Position numbers and translations under genes: made by a program
The notes under the pieces: model-generated
What the model saw: only the letters and a program-made list of their open reading frames with translations
What the model was told of the DNA's origin: nothing
Databases searched by the model: none
In this document: in pieces, positions 15,912 to 24,930 of the stretch
Position numbering within the stretch: the stretch's first letter is position 1
Layout: each line of letters starts with the position of its first letter
Source of the DNA: JALOBO01 sp023228225
Lineage (GTDB): Bacteria > Bacillota > Clostridia > Christensenellales > UBA1242
Assembly: GCA_041663585.1 (NCBI GenBank)
Contig: JBAYMN010000010.1
Location: 1-37,013, forward strand
Direction of reading: 5' to 3'
DNA length: 37,013 bases

Positions 15912-16976
15912 TTAGTCTTCAAAGAAATCTTTTAGTTTCTTGCTTCTGGTCGGGTTGCGTAATTTTCGTAGTGCTTTTGCTTCTATCTGTCTTATTCGTT
16001 CTCTTGTTACATTAAATTCTCTGCCAACTTCTTCCAGTGTGCGAGGGTGCATATCATCAAGTCCATAGCGTAGTCTTACAACTTTTTGTTCACGAGGGGT
16101 TAAGGTGTCAATTACACCTAATAACTGTTCTTTAAGCATAGTTTGAGTAGCGGCTTCAAGCGGTGATTTCGTGCTTTCATCTTTAATAAAATCGCCCATA
16201 GTGCTATCATCTTCATCGCCTACTGGCTTTTCAAGCGACATTGTATCTTGTGCTATGCGTTTAATCTCACAAACACGGTCTTCACTTATTCCCATTTTTT
16301 CGGCAATTTCGGCAGTTGATGGATCTCTTCCCATTTGTTGAATTAAAGCACGCTCAACACGAGTTAATTTATTAATTGTTTCTACCATATGAACAGGAAG
16401 TCTAATCGTGCGGGCTTGATCTGCCATAGCACGAGTAATTGCTTGTTTAATCCACCATGTTGCATATGTGGAAAATCGGAAGCCCTTTGTATAATCAAAT
16501 TTTTCAACAGCACGAAGTAGCCCCATATTACCCTCTTGAATTAAATCCAAAAATTGCATACTGGTACGAGCAGTATAACGTTTTGCTATACTTACAACAA
16601 GTCTTAAATTTGCTTCGGAAAGTCTAGCTTTTGCATATTCTTCGCCATTTGCCATACGCTTAGCAAGATCAACTTCTTCATCTTGTGTAAGAAGCGGAAC
16701 TTTGCCAATATCTTTTAAATACATTTTTACTGGGTCATCAATATTTGCCTGATTAATTAATTCATTAATTTCTTTTTCATTGTCTTTTAAAATTTCGGCT
16801 GTTTTTATTACTTTAATATTTTCGGATTCAATTTGTTTTATAACTTCATCTAATTGTTCGGCGGTAGGTTCATATTTAAGCAACCTAAGACCTATCTCTT
16901 CCTCCGAGACTGTGCCCTTTTTTTGTGCTAATTCCACAATTTTTTTTATGTCCACTTCAAACTTCTTGTTAATCAC
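15912..16976 (-). CDS. rpoD: RNA polymerase primary sigma factor (sigma-A)
   Basis: 354 residues, typical of the compact Firmicutes SigA. Region 1.2 DPVKMYLKDIGKVPLLTQDEE (about 81-101), region 2 with FLDLIQEGNMGLLRAVEKFD and GFRFSTYATWWIKQAITRAM (2.3-2.4, about 145-185), region 3 RLPVHMVETINKL, and region 4 DTLTPREQKVVRLRYGLDD with the helix-turn-helix RTLEEVGREFNVTRERIRQI. It directs RNA polymerase to the TTGACA/TATAAT promoters seen throughout this window. It lies 13 nt downstream of dnaG, the classical macromolecular synthesis operon order. Confidence 0.98.
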   Translation of the reverse strand: MINKKFEVDIKKIVELAQKKGTVSEEEIGLRLLKYEPTAEQLDEVIKQIESENIKVIKTAEILKDNEKEINELINQANIDDPVKMYLKDIGKVPLLTQDEEVDLAKRMANGEEYAKARLSEANLRLVVSIAKRYTARTSMQFLDLIQEGNMGLLRAVEKFDYTKGFRFSTYATWWIKQAITRAMADQARTIRLPVHMVETINKLTRVERALIQQMGRDPSTAEIAEKMGISEDRVCEIKRIAQDTMSLEKPVGDEDDSTMGDFIKDESTKSPLEAATQTMLKEQLLGVIDTLTPREQKVVRLRYGLDDMHPRTLEEVGREFNVTRERIRQIEAKALRKLRNPTRSKKLKDFFED

Positions 16977-16989
16977 TTAACTTCCTCCG

Positions 16990-18768
16990 TCATTTAACTT
17001 TTTTCTTTTGTAATTGCATTAATTTATATATTTCTTGTGAAATTTCTTTGCGTTTATCTAAATCGGTTTCACAGTCATAACTTTGTTTTAATGTAGAAAA
17101 TCTAGAATTAATATTTGCATTAATTATAGACAATACACTATCATCGTAATATTTTTTTGCATTTTCGCTATTTTCTTCCAAATTAAAATTAAAATCAATA
17201 ATATCTTTAATATCTTGCGATTCATCAACATTAAACATATCGTAAAGCGTGCTAATAATTGGTTGTTTATTGTTTATTTTACATTCGTTTATGTATTTTA
17301 AAATTGCAGTATAATTATTATTTAAAAAATAAAATTCCGAATTTTCTGGGATATATGCATAACTGTGCTTATGTAAAAGTGAACTCAGTACATATTTACA
17401 AGCCTTTACATAAGCATTTTCATATGTTTCTAATGTACTTTCGGACTGGTTGTCCTTGTCTATATTTTGGACATTAATTTCTCTTCTTAAAATATCCATA
17501 GAAATAGAAGAAATATTTTTTACCATATTTAAATATATTTCTCGTTCTGTGGCAGTTGGTAATCCTCTTATAATTTCTAATGCCTCATTCACAAATTTTG
17601 ATTTTTGGCTGTTATCGTTTAAATTATAACTATTTGCAAGTGTTTTTATTTTAAAATCATTTAATGGAAGTGCTTCTTCTATTAGTTTTTGAAATCCTTC
17701 AACTCCAAATTTTAGAACATATTCATCGGGATCAACGCCATCGGGTAAACTTATTACCTTAACATTTAACCCTTCATTAGTTAAAATATCTAAACTTCTA
17801 AGAGTGGCTTTTTGCCCCGCACTATCTCCATCAAAGCAAACTATAACACTATTAGTAAATCGTTTTATTTCTTTTGCGTGAAAAACAGTAAATGCAGTGC
17901 CGGAAGCAGCAACAGTTGTATCAAATCCCGCCTGATGAAGTCCAATAACGTCCATCTGCCCTTCAACTACTATAATCTCGTTAATATGTTTTTTTTGCCC
18001 CGCAAGTTTTACTAAGTTTATTCCGTAAAGAGTTTTACTTTTATCAAATATAAGCGTCTGCGAGGTGTTTTTATATTTAGCAAATTTAGGATTTGCTTCT
18101 AGTGTTCGCCCCGTAAAGCCTGTAACATCACCATAAGAATTTACAATAGGAAAAATTAATCTTTCTGCAAGTGCATCGTAGTGATTTCCTTGTTCGTTAA
18201 CCGCAATAATTCCAGCATCTTTTAATACTTTTAAACTAAAACCTTTATTTGTTAAATAATTTGGTAACTCGTTCCAGCCCAAACTTACGCCCAACTTAAA
18301 TTTTTCTATTGCACTATCAGTAATACTACGCTTTTTTAAGTAATTTAATACATTAGTGCCTTTTTCGGTATGTAAATTTGATTGATAGTAGTCCGCCGCT
18401 GCTTTGCAAGCCACATAAATTTCTTCCTTTTGCTTTTTAAGTTTTGCTAGTTCGGGGTCGCCTTTAAATTCGGGTAATTGCATATTTGCGTTTTTAGCCA
18501 AAATTTTGACTGCATCCATAAAGTCTACGGCTTCAATTTCTTCTACAAACTTAATAACATCGCCACCCACACCGCAACCAAAGCAATGATAAAACTGGTC
18601 ATAATCGCTTACAGCAAAAGAAGGGGTTTTCTCGTGATGAAACGGACAATTACCCCAAAACTGCTTACCGCGTTTGTTGAGCGGTACATATTTTGATATA
18701 ACACTTACAATGTCATTGTTTGATTTTAACTTAGCTACCCACTCGCTATCGTAACCTTTATCTATCAT
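16990..18768 (-). CDS. dnaG: DNA primase
   Basis: 592 residues, standard length. N-terminal CHC2 zinc domain with CPFHHEKTPSFAVS and FHCFGCGVGGD-like YHCFGCGVGGDVIKF (about residues 41-72), the primase catalytic core with ITDSAIEKFKLG and GRLIFPIVN-like AERLIFPIVNSYGDVTGFTGR, then the TOPRIM domain VVEGQMDVIGLHQAGFD (about 265-282) and CFDGDSAGQKA. The C-terminal DnaB-binding region is divergent. It makes RNA primers at the replication fork. GGAG precedes the ATG and a promoter lies about 30 nt upstream. Confidence 0.98.
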   Translation of the reverse strand: MIDKGYDSEWVAKLKSNNDIVSVISKYVPLNKRGKQFWGNCPFHHEKTPSFAVSDYDQFYHCFGCGVGGDVIKFVEEIEAVDFMDAVKILAKNANMQLPEFKGDPELAKLKKQKEEIYVACKAAADYYQSNLHTEKGTNVLNYLKKRSITDSAIEKFKLGVSLGWNELPNYLTNKGFSLKVLKDAGIIAVNEQGNHYDALAERLIFPIVNSYGDVTGFTGRTLEANPKFAKYKNTSQTLIFDKSKTLYGINLVKLAGQKKHINEIIVVEGQMDVIGLHQAGFDTTVAASGTAFTVFHAKEIKRFTNSVIVCFDGDSAGQKATLRSLDILTNEGLNVKVISLPDGVDPDEYVLKFGVEGFQKLIEEALPLNDFKIKTLANSYNLNDNSQKSKFVNEALEIIRGLPTATEREIYLNMVKNISSISMDILRREINVQNIDKDNQSESTLETYENAYVKACKYVLSSLLHKHSYAYIPENSEFYFLNNNYTAILKYINECKINNKQPIISTLYDMFNVDESQDIKDIIDFNFNLEENSENAKKYYDDSVLSIINANINSRFSTLKQSYDCETDLDKRKEISQEIYKLMQLQKKKVK

Positions 18769-18796
18769 TAAAACTCCAAAAGTAAAAAGTCCTTAC

Positions 18797-18824
18797 ACTA
18801 TACCTATTCGCCAAAACTTTTCAA
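18797..18824 (-). promoter_or_regulatory. Sigma-A-type promoter of dnaG-rpoD
   Basis: Minus strand TTGAAA (18819-18824), 16-nt spacer, TATAGT (18797-18802), placed 29 nt upstream of the dnaG ATG. Confidence 0.65.
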
Positions 18825-18914
18825 AATCCTTTATTTATTTTTTATTAATTTATTATATCATAAATAAAATTAAAATCAACAACAGACTTACTAATGATTT
18901 TATTCAAAACAACA

Positions 18915-18942
18915 TTGACAAATTTTTATAATATGTTATAAT
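18915..18942 (+). promoter_or_regulatory. Strong sigma-A promoter of the 129-aa hypothetical gene
   Basis: Consensus TTGACA (18915-18920) and TATAAT (18937-18942) with a 16-nt spacer. Among the best promoters in the window, suggesting abundant expression of the small gene downstream. Confidence 0.82.
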
Positions 18943-18975
18943 AATGTTAAAGAATAATAAAGGGGACAATTATAA

Positions 18976-19365
18976 ATGGATAAAATTTTAGTAAATGATT
19001 TATGGATTATTATAAAAAAGGATATTAATAATGTTAATGTAATTAGATTTGGTGTATGTAATATTAACGAACTTGGCACAGGTGTTTTTACAGAACTCAG
19101 CACAAATACTGAGCATATTGTTAATTATAGTGTTGATACAAATACTGTTACTAGTTTATCAGATAATTTTACCGCACGAACATTAACAAAAGCCAGAAGT
19201 TTATTATCATACGACAGCAATGCATTATTGTTTGGTTTAGAATTCAATGTTTTTTTTGAACAAGAAAGAAAAGGTCCTATTAAAGTTACAAAACTTATTG
19301 AACTAGAAAATAAAATAAATAAAATTGAATATAAATGTGCGATTAAACAAGAATTAAATAAATAA
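18976..19365 (+). CDS. Small hypothetical protein, 129 aa
   Basis: I do not recognise this protein. It is soluble, beta-rich in its first 60 residues (MDKILVNDLWIIIKKDINNV, then VIRFGVCNINELGTGVFTEL), with a charged C-terminal helix (IELENKINKIEYKCAIKQEL). A consensus promoter, AAAGGGG ribosome-binding site and a strong bidirectional terminator make a compact monocistronic unit between dnaG and ppdK, on the opposite strand from both. No catalytic motif is apparent. Confidence 0.75.
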   Translation: MDKILVNDLWIIIKKDINNVNVIRFGVCNINELGTGVFTELSTNTEHIVNYSVDTNTVTSLSDNFTARTLTKARSLLSYDSNALLFGLEFNVFFEQERKGPIKVTKLIELENKINKIEYKCAIKQELNK

Positions 19366-19378
19366 TTACCATAGTTCT

Positions 19379-19424
19379 TTATATAAAAACACCATTCCTA
19401 TTTTTGAGTGGTGTTTTTATATAA
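19379..19424. terminator. Bidirectional rho-independent terminator
   Basis: A perfect 16-bp stem (19379-19394 with 19409-19424) with flanking A and T tracts serves the convergent 129-aa gene and ppdK. Confidence 0.85.
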
Positions 19425-19437
19425 ATTAAATTTAAAA

Positions 19438-22065
19438 TTATTTTTTTGGGTTATTAATATTTGCTTGAGCGGCTGCCAAAATTGCAGTTGGAACTCTAAA
19501 TGGTGAGCACGATACATAATTAAGCCCAATTCTATGGCAGAAATCAACAGATTTAGCTTCTCCTCCGTGTTCACCGCAAATACCTATTTTAATATCAGGG
19601 CGAACCGAACGACCTTTTTCGAAAGCCATTTTCATAAGTGAGCCTACGCCGTTTTGATCAATGGTAACGAATGGGTCAAAGTCAAAAATACGATTTTCGT
19701 AATAACTCTTTAAGAACTTAGTGGCATCATCACGACTAAAACCATAAGTGAATTGTGTTAAGTCGTTAGTACCAAATGAGAAGAATTTTGCTTGTTCGGC
19801 AATTTTATCTGCCATTAATGCTGCTCGTGGCAATTCTATCATTGTACCAATCTTGTATTCCATAGTTGCGTTTGCATTTGCTAATACTTCTTTTACAGTT
19901 TTTTCTACATTGTTTTTAACAAATTCAAATTCTTTAAGATCGCAAATAATAGGAATCATAATTTCTGGTTTAATATCAAAGCCATTTTCTTTTTTAACAT
20001 TTAAAGCGGCTTCAATAATTGCCCTAGCCTGCATATTGTAAATTTCCGGATACGAAACTGCAAGTCTGCAACCACGATGTCCCATCATAGGATTAAACTC
20101 GTGTAAATCATTAATAACTTGTTCAAGTTTTTCTTCGGTCATTCTAAAACTTTGAGCCAAATCTGCAATTTCCTTGCGATTTTTAAGGTCCGGCAAAAAC
20201 TCATGTAGTGGTGGGTCAAGTAATCTTATGGTTACTGGCATTCCTTTCATAATTTGATAAAGTTCGGTAAAGTCTTGTCTTTGCATCGGCAATAATTTAT
20301 CAAGTGCGACTTGTCTTGTTTGTAGTGTATTAGCAACAATCATTTCACGCATTTTTTCTATTCTGCCTGCTTTAAAGAACATATGTTCGGTACGACATAG
20401 TCCAATACCTTCTGCGCCTAATTCAACACCTGCGCGGGCATCAGTAGGAGTATCGGCATTTTGGTAAACTTTTAAGATTTTATATTTTTTTGCCCATTCC
20501 ATAATTGTTAAAAAATCCTTTGGTAATGTAGCAGGTTTACGGTCAATTTTGCCTTCATAAATAAAGCCAGTAGAACCATTAACCGAAATAATATCGCCCT
20601 CTACATACTTTTTATCTTTAAATGTAACATAGTCATTAGAAAATTGAATATCTTCGCAACCAGTAACACAACATTTGCCCATACCGCGTGCAACAACTGC
20701 GGCGTGTGATGTCATACCACCACGAGCGGTAACAACTGCTTCGGATACGCTCATTCCCTCTATATCTTCGGACAAAGTTTCTTGTCTAACTAAAACAACT
20801 TTTTTGCCTTCGGCTTTCCACTCTATTGCTTTTGTGGCATTAAATGCCATCATACCACAGCCAGCACCCGGAGAAGCTGGCAAGCCTTTTCCAATAGGCG
20901 TAATTTTTTTTAAACTTTCAGTATCAAATTGTGGAAGTAGTAATGATGGAAGTTGTGAAGCATCAACTTTAAGTAGTGCTTCCTTTTCATCAAGTGCACC
21001 TTCTCTGTATAGGTCCATAGCAACTTTTAAACCAGCATGTATTGTACGCTTAGCATTACGAGTTTGTAAAATATAAAGTTTACTATCTTCAATAGTAAAT
21101 TCTATATCTTGCATATCTTTGTAATGAGTTTCAAGTTTATGTGCTATGTCTTTAAACTGTTTATACAGGGCTGGGTTTTCTTGTTCAAGATGTGATATCG
21201 GTGCTGGCGTTCTAATACCCGCAACAACATCTTCACCTTGTGCGTTCATTAAAAACTCGCCGAAAAGTTTGTTTTCGCCAGTTGCTGGGTCACGAGTAAA
21301 AGCCACGCCAGAACCAGATTTATTGCTTGTATTACCAAAAACCATTGATTGAATTGTAATAGCAGTACCCCATTCATTAGGTATTGCATTAATTTTTCTA
21401 TAAAGAATTGCTCTTTGGTTATTCCATGAGCGAATAACCGCTTTAATGGCTTCCATTAATTGAACTTCTGGTTCTTGCGGAAAGTCTACACCTAATTTTT
21501 CTTTATAATACACTTTATTTTTTTTAATAATATTCTTTAAATCTTCTACATCAAGTTCATAGTCATATTTAATTTTTTTCTTATCTTTTGCATCTTGCAA
21601 AATACGGTCAAATTCTTCGGTATCAAGTTCCATAACAACATCAGAAAACATTAAAATAAATCTACGATAGCAGTCATAAACAAAACGTTCGTTACCGGTT
21701 AAAGTGGCAAAGCCCTTTGCAACTTTATCGTTAATACCTAAGTTTAAAATTGTATCCATCATACCAGGCATAGAAACACGACTACCTGAACGAACAGAAA
21801 CTAATAGTGGTTTGTTTGGATTACCAAATTCTTTATTGGAAGTTTTTTCAAGTTTTCTAAGTGCTGTAATAATATTTTCTTCTAATTTTGTGCTTAATTT
21901 TTCTTCATTTTTGTAATAATCTGCACACACATTCGAACTTACCACAAATCCCGGAGGAACAGGTAAGCCGATGTTTGCCATTTCACACAAGTTTGCACCT
22001 TTGCCACCAAGAATATCACGCATACTTGCATTACCTTCTGCAAACATAAAAACATCTTTTTTCAT
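19438..22065 (-). CDS. ppdK: Pyruvate, phosphate dikinase
   Basis: About 875 residues, full length. It interconverts pyruvate, ATP and phosphate with phosphoenolpyruvate, AMP and pyrophosphate, in anaerobes often acting glycolytically. Domains in order: ATP-grasp nucleotide-binding region starting with EGNASMRDILGGKGANLCEM and containing SVRSGSRVSMPGMMDTILNL; the swivelling phosphohistidine domain with GGMTSHAAVVARGMGKCCVT (phosphorylated His); and the C-terminal PEP/pyruvate TIM barrel with GLCRTEHMFF, SFGTNDLTQFTYGFSRDDA and the catalytic Cys in ICGEHGGEAKS. The ATG at 22063-22065 was chosen because AAGGAGA lies just upstream; 18 codons further upstream would overlap recO. Confidence 0.98.
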   Translation of the reverse strand: MKKDVFMFAEGNASMRDILGGKGANLCEMANIGLPVPPGFVVSSNVCADYYKNEEKLSTKLEENIITALRKLEKTSNKEFGNPNKPLLVSVRSGSRVSMPGMMDTILNLGINDKVAKGFATLTGNERFVYDCYRRFILMFSDVVMELDTEEFDRILQDAKDKKKIKYDYELDVEDLKNIIKKNKVYYKEKLGVDFPQEPEVQLMEAIKAVIRSWNNQRAILYRKINAIPNEWGTAITIQSMVFGNTSNKSGSGVAFTRDPATGENKLFGEFLMNAQGEDVVAGIRTPAPISHLEQENPALYKQFKDIAHKLETHYKDMQDIEFTIEDSKLYILQTRNAKRTIHAGLKVAMDLYREGALDEKEALLKVDASQLPSLLLPQFDTESLKKITPIGKGLPASPGAGCGMMAFNATKAIEWKAEGKKVVLVRQETLSEDIEGMSVSEAVVTARGGMTSHAAVVARGMGKCCVTGCEDIQFSNDYVTFKDKKYVEGDIISVNGSTGFIYEGKIDRKPATLPKDFLTIMEWAKKYKILKVYQNADTPTDARAGVELGAEGIGLCRTEHMFFKAGRIEKMREMIVANTLQTRQVALDKLLPMQRQDFTELYQIMKGMPVTIRLLDPPLHEFLPDLKNRKEIADLAQSFRMTEEKLEQVINDLHEFNPMMGHRGCRLAVSYPEIYNMQARAIIEAALNVKKENGFDIKPEIMIPIICDLKEFEFVKNNVEKTVKEVLANANATMEYKIGTMIELPRAALMADKIAEQAKFFSFGTNDLTQFTYGFSRDDATKFLKSYYENRIFDFDPFVTIDQNGVGSLMKMAFEKGRSVRPDIKIGICGEHGGEAKSVDFCHRIGLNYVSCSPFRVPTAILAAAQANINNPKK

Positions 22066-22084
22066 TTTGGGTCTCCTTAAAGCA

Positions 22085-22816
22085 TTAATCTGCCAAAAGT
22101 TTAATGGTGTGTAAGTCATAATTAAACTTTAAGGAAAATAATAGTTTAGCGAGTTTAAGCGTAAGAGTTAAAACATCTATATTAATTTTTACACTATCTA
22201 GCCTATCATATTCCGTACTGTTTATTATCCTAAAACACGAATGCACCTCAGGCGATATTTCTATACTATCATAAGTGTGACATTGACCGCAACAAATTTC
22301 ACCATTATTTAGGTTTAAAAATCTCTTAACAGTAAAATTACAACCACAGGAAGCGCACTTTGTAAATGAAAATTTATAACCAAGTGCGGAAAAGATATTT
22401 AAAAAGAATTTTATTAAAATAATTCTCTCATTAATGCTACTATATGCAAGATTTTTTAAGGCTTTTAATATTTCTATAAACAATCCACTTTCTATTTGCT
22501 CTGGGAGCACAATAGCGGACGTCGCCTCTAAAATAGCCCCGCCAACATAATATTTATTTAAATCTGTGGTTATTTCATAAAAACTTTCTACTAGTGTACA
22601 ACCAGATACGGTATACATTCCGCAATGCTCTACAAGCATAAATTCACCAAAACAAAAAGGCTGTGCTGCAAATTTTAATTTTGCATTTGCAATCTTTACG
22701 CTTTTTAAGACTGCATTAAACTTGCCCCTATCGGGCGAAAAGAGTGTTATTATCTTGTCCTTTTCTTTGTAGTCTTTACTAGATAACACTATGGCGTTAC
22801 ATTTTATATTATCCAT
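22085..22816 (-). CDS. recO: DNA repair protein RecO
   Basis: 243 residues, normal length. N-terminal OB fold with AIVLSSKDYKEKDKIITLFSPDRGK (seen in two parts at residues 8-32), followed by a helical domain and a zinc-ribbon-like region CASCGCNFTVKRFLNLN and CCGQCH (about 157-185). RecO loads RecA with RecR and anneals SSB-coated strands. It stands downstream of era and yqzL, the usual Firmicutes order, and 19 nt before ppdK. Confidence 0.94.
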   Translation of the reverse strand: MDNIKCNAIVLSSKDYKEKDKIITLFSPDRGKFNAVLKSVKIANAKLKFAAQPFCFGEFMLVEHCGMYTVSGCTLVESFYEITTDLNKYYVGGAILEATSAIVLPEQIESGLFIEILKALKNLAYSSINERIILIKFFLNIFSALGYKFSFTKCASCGCNFTVKRFLNLNNGEICCGQCHTYDSIEISPEVHSCFRIINSTEYDRLDSVKINIDVLTLTLKLAKLLFSLKFNYDLHTIKLLAD

Positions 22817-22887
22817 TCAATTCATCCTTGGTTTATGTAAAATAAATATATTATTATGCACTGTGTGCATTAAATTACAATTTTAAA

Positions 22888-23052
22888 TTATATATTTGCA
22901 GTTTGTTCATCTAATTTTGATTCATAAATTTCAGGGTGTGCAAGGTCAAATGCAAGCAAATAAAATATCGTATTGCCTGTTGCCAAAAAAGATTTCCAAC
23001 AAAACATTATAAGGTCGTTATTCATAACTTTTTCATTTTCAAATATTTGCAT
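22888..23052 (-). CDS. yqzL: YqzL-family small protein
   Basis: 54 residues: begins MQIFENEKVMNNDLIM and contains FCWKSFLATGNTIFYLLAFD, matching the YqzL family pattern (W-K-x-F-x-x-TG-x-x-x-x-YLL). Members are about 45-50 residues and lie between era and recO in Firmicutes, exactly as here. The start could be the first ATG (23050-23052), which follows AGGTGC, or an internal ATG 9 or 15 codons later, closer to the family's length. Function unknown. It fills the otherwise gene-free gap between era and recO. Confidence 0.85.
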   Translation of the reverse strand: MQIFENEKVMNNDLIMFCWKSFLATGNTIFYLLAFDLAHPEIYESKLDEQTANI

Positions 23053-23144
23053 TTTGCACCTCACTTTTTAAGTAATCCTGAAATTATTATACTCAATTTT
23101 ACTTAATATATACGGTCAACAGTTTTACAATATATTATATTAAA

Positions 23145-24035
23145 TTACAGGTCTTTTTTGTTATAACCGATTTCATTAAGTTCTTCTGTGTTGTTGCGCC
23201 AATCAGATCTAACTTTTACAAAAATTTTTAAAAACACTTGTTTGTCAACTAGTTTTTCTATATCTCTACGTGCCGAAATGGCTATTTTTTTAAGCATTTC
23301 ACCATCTTTCCCTATTATTATACCTTTATGTGAATCTCTTTCGCAAATGATTAGAGCATCTATTTTAATAATTTTTTCTTCTTCTGTAAATTTTTCAATT
23401 TCTATGGCAATTCCGTGCGGAATCTCTTGGTCTAGCATAAGAAGTGCTTTTTCCCTTAATATTTCGCCTACTAAAAACCTTTCAGAGTGTTCGGTAACCA
23501 TATCATCGGGATACATTTTTTCGCCTTCTGGCAAAAGTTTTTCCAATACTTTTAAGAGTTCATCAATGTTTTCTTTTTTTAGAGCAGATATGCAAACAAT
23601 ATCTTTAACATAGTTTAGCAAATTAAGTTTGTTTAATTCGGGATACAATCTTTCAAAAGTGGTAGCATCAATTTTGTTAACTGCTAATACTAAATTATGC
23701 GTCCTACCTTTATAACTTTCCACTATTTTTAAATCTTCTTCGGTTATTTTTTTACTACCATCAAGCAAAACAACAATAACATCTACATCAATTACGGCAG
23801 TTGTGGCACTTTTAATCATAAATTCATCAAGAGAAGTTTTTATTTTTTGTATGCCTGGTGTATCCAAAAAAATCATCTGATAATTATCAGTTGTTAGTAT
23901 TCCTTTAACTATATTGCGAGTAGTTTGAGCCTTTGGCGATACAATAGAAATTTTTTGTCCAATAACCGCATTCAAAAGTGTAGATTTTCCTACATTTGGA
24001 TTGCCAACTATTGTTACAAAACCGCATTTAAACAT
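23145..24035 (-). CDS. era: GTPase Era
   Basis: 296 residues from the ATG at 24033-24035, which is preceded by AAGGAGA; an 18-codon extension upstream would overlap cdd and was rejected. G-domain motifs: GNPNVGKSTLLNAV (G1), QTTRN (G2), FLDTPGIQK (G3), NKID (G4) and SALKKENI (G5). The C-terminal KH domain has HGIAIEIEKFTEE and IICERDSHKGIIIGKDGEML. Era binds the 3' end of 16S rRNA and helps 30S assembly. It follows cdd by 10 nt. Confidence 0.98.
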   Translation of the reverse strand: MFKCGFVTIVGNPNVGKSTLLNAVIGQKISIVSPKAQTTRNIVKGILTTDNYQMIFLDTPGIQKIKTSLDEFMIKSATTAVIDVDVIVVLLDGSKKITEEDLKIVESYKGRTHNLVLAVNKIDATTFERLYPELNKLNLLNYVKDIVCISALKKENIDELLKVLEKLLPEGEKMYPDDMVTEHSERFLVGEILREKALLMLDQEIPHGIAIEIEKFTEEEKIIKIDALIICERDSHKGIIIGKDGEMLKKIAISARRDIEKLVDKQVFLKIFVKVRSDWRNNTEELNEIGYNKKDL

Positions 24036-24045
24036 TATATTCTCC

Positions 24046-24444
24046 TTAAACAATTTCGGTAGGTACAAACGGAAAAGGCATAATTTCATTCATTCTGTAA
24101 GACTCGTGCGAATATTTGTTTGCAACGATTATTGTTGCCGACTTAGAAAACTCTTGTAACATTTGTCTGCATTCGCCAGTAGGATATGGCAAATCAATAC
24201 CGTTATAATAAAGCGCAAGTGCTTCAATTTCGGGGTGTCCTTCCGACACCGCTTTTAAAATTGCAACGCTACCAGCATCGCTTGATGCCCCAAATGAAGA
24301 ATTTTCAATATTGCAACCACCAAAAATTATGCCGTCTTTGGTAAGAACGCAAGCACCCACCGGATAAGAAGAGTATGGTACATAGGCATGCTCTGCCGAT
24401 AATTTTGCCCTCTCTATTAACATCATAATTGATTCATTATCCAT
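24046..24444 (-). CDS. Cytidine deaminase homologue lacking catalytic residues
   Basis: 132 residues, normal length for the homotetrameric Cdd family, in the usual ybeY-cdd-era position. The fold is clear (AYVPYSSYPVGACVLTKDG, GCNIENSSFG, KAVSEGHPEI, TGECRQMLQEF), but the active site is not. The family's CAE motif (zinc-binding Cys plus proton-shuttle Glu) reads DAG within FGASSDAGSVAI, and the PCGxCRQ motif reads PTGECRQ. Two of three zinc-binding Cys and the catalytic Glu are therefore absent. I read the codons directly: GAT GCT GGT and the neighbouring bases leave no simple frameshift explanation. It may be a pseudoenzyme with a regulatory or structural role, or have another chemistry. It overlaps nothing and has its own ATG. 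Confidence 0.88.
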   Translation of the reverse strand: MDNESIMMLIERAKLSAEHAYVPYSSYPVGACVLTKDGIIFGGCNIENSSFGASSDAGSVAILKAVSEGHPEIEALALYYNGIDLPYPTGECRQMLQEFSKSATIIVANKYSHESYRMNEIMPFPFVPTEIV

Positions 24445-24451
24445 GTTTATT

Positions 24452-24928
24452 CTACCTACTTATATTAAAAGTTTTTAAAATTTTTTCTTCTGTTTCGCGC
24501 ATGAATATTTTATCGTTTTCTTCCATGTGATCATAACCTAGTAAATGTAGTAACCCGTGTACTGCTAAATAATAAATTTCCCGTTCAACGCTATGTCCGT
24601 ATTCATTTGCTTGTGCCTTTGCAATAGATGTACAAATAACAATGTCACCAAGCAGTATTTCTTTTGTGCCTAGGTCGGTATCTGTTGCAAAATTTTTAAT
24701 GCTTATTTTTTTATTAAACACATTAGCAAGTAGCGGAAATGAAAGTACATCAGTCGGCTTGTCCACTTTGCGAGTGTTTAAATTAATCTTTTGAATTAGG
24801 TTTTTTGATACAAATCTAATATTGACTGCAATTTTTTTGTAACTTTGCCCTAAAAGTTTTAACGCATGGTCAAAAATGTTTTGCATAAGTTTATATTTTT
24901 CTAACAATTTAGTACTATAAATTATCAT
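24452..24928 (-). CDS. ybeY: Endoribonuclease YbeY (16S rRNA maturation)
   Basis: 158 residues. The zinc site HGLLHLLGYDH (about residues 124-134) is the family signature HGxLHLxGYDH, and RKVDKPTDVLSFPL matches the conserved TDVLSFP segment. YbeY is a metal-dependent RNase for 16S rRNA 3' end maturation and ribosome quality control. It lies between yqfD (2-nt gap) and cdd (7 nt). The dgkA gene often found between ybeY and cdd in Firmicutes is absent here. Confidence 0.95.
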   Translation of the reverse strand: MIIYSTKLLEKYKLMQNIFDHALKLLGQSYKKIAVNIRFVSKNLIQKINLNTRKVDKPTDVLSFPLLANVFNKKISIKNFATDTDLGTKEILLGDIVICTSIAKAQANEYGHSVEREIYYLAVHGLLHLLGYDHMEENDKIFMRETEEKILKTFNISR

Positions 24929-24930
24929 TT

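Noticed and set aside
22066..22119. N-terminal extension of ppdK overlapping recO
   Set aside because: AAGGAGA sits just before the inner ATG and the extra 18 codons do not resemble the family.
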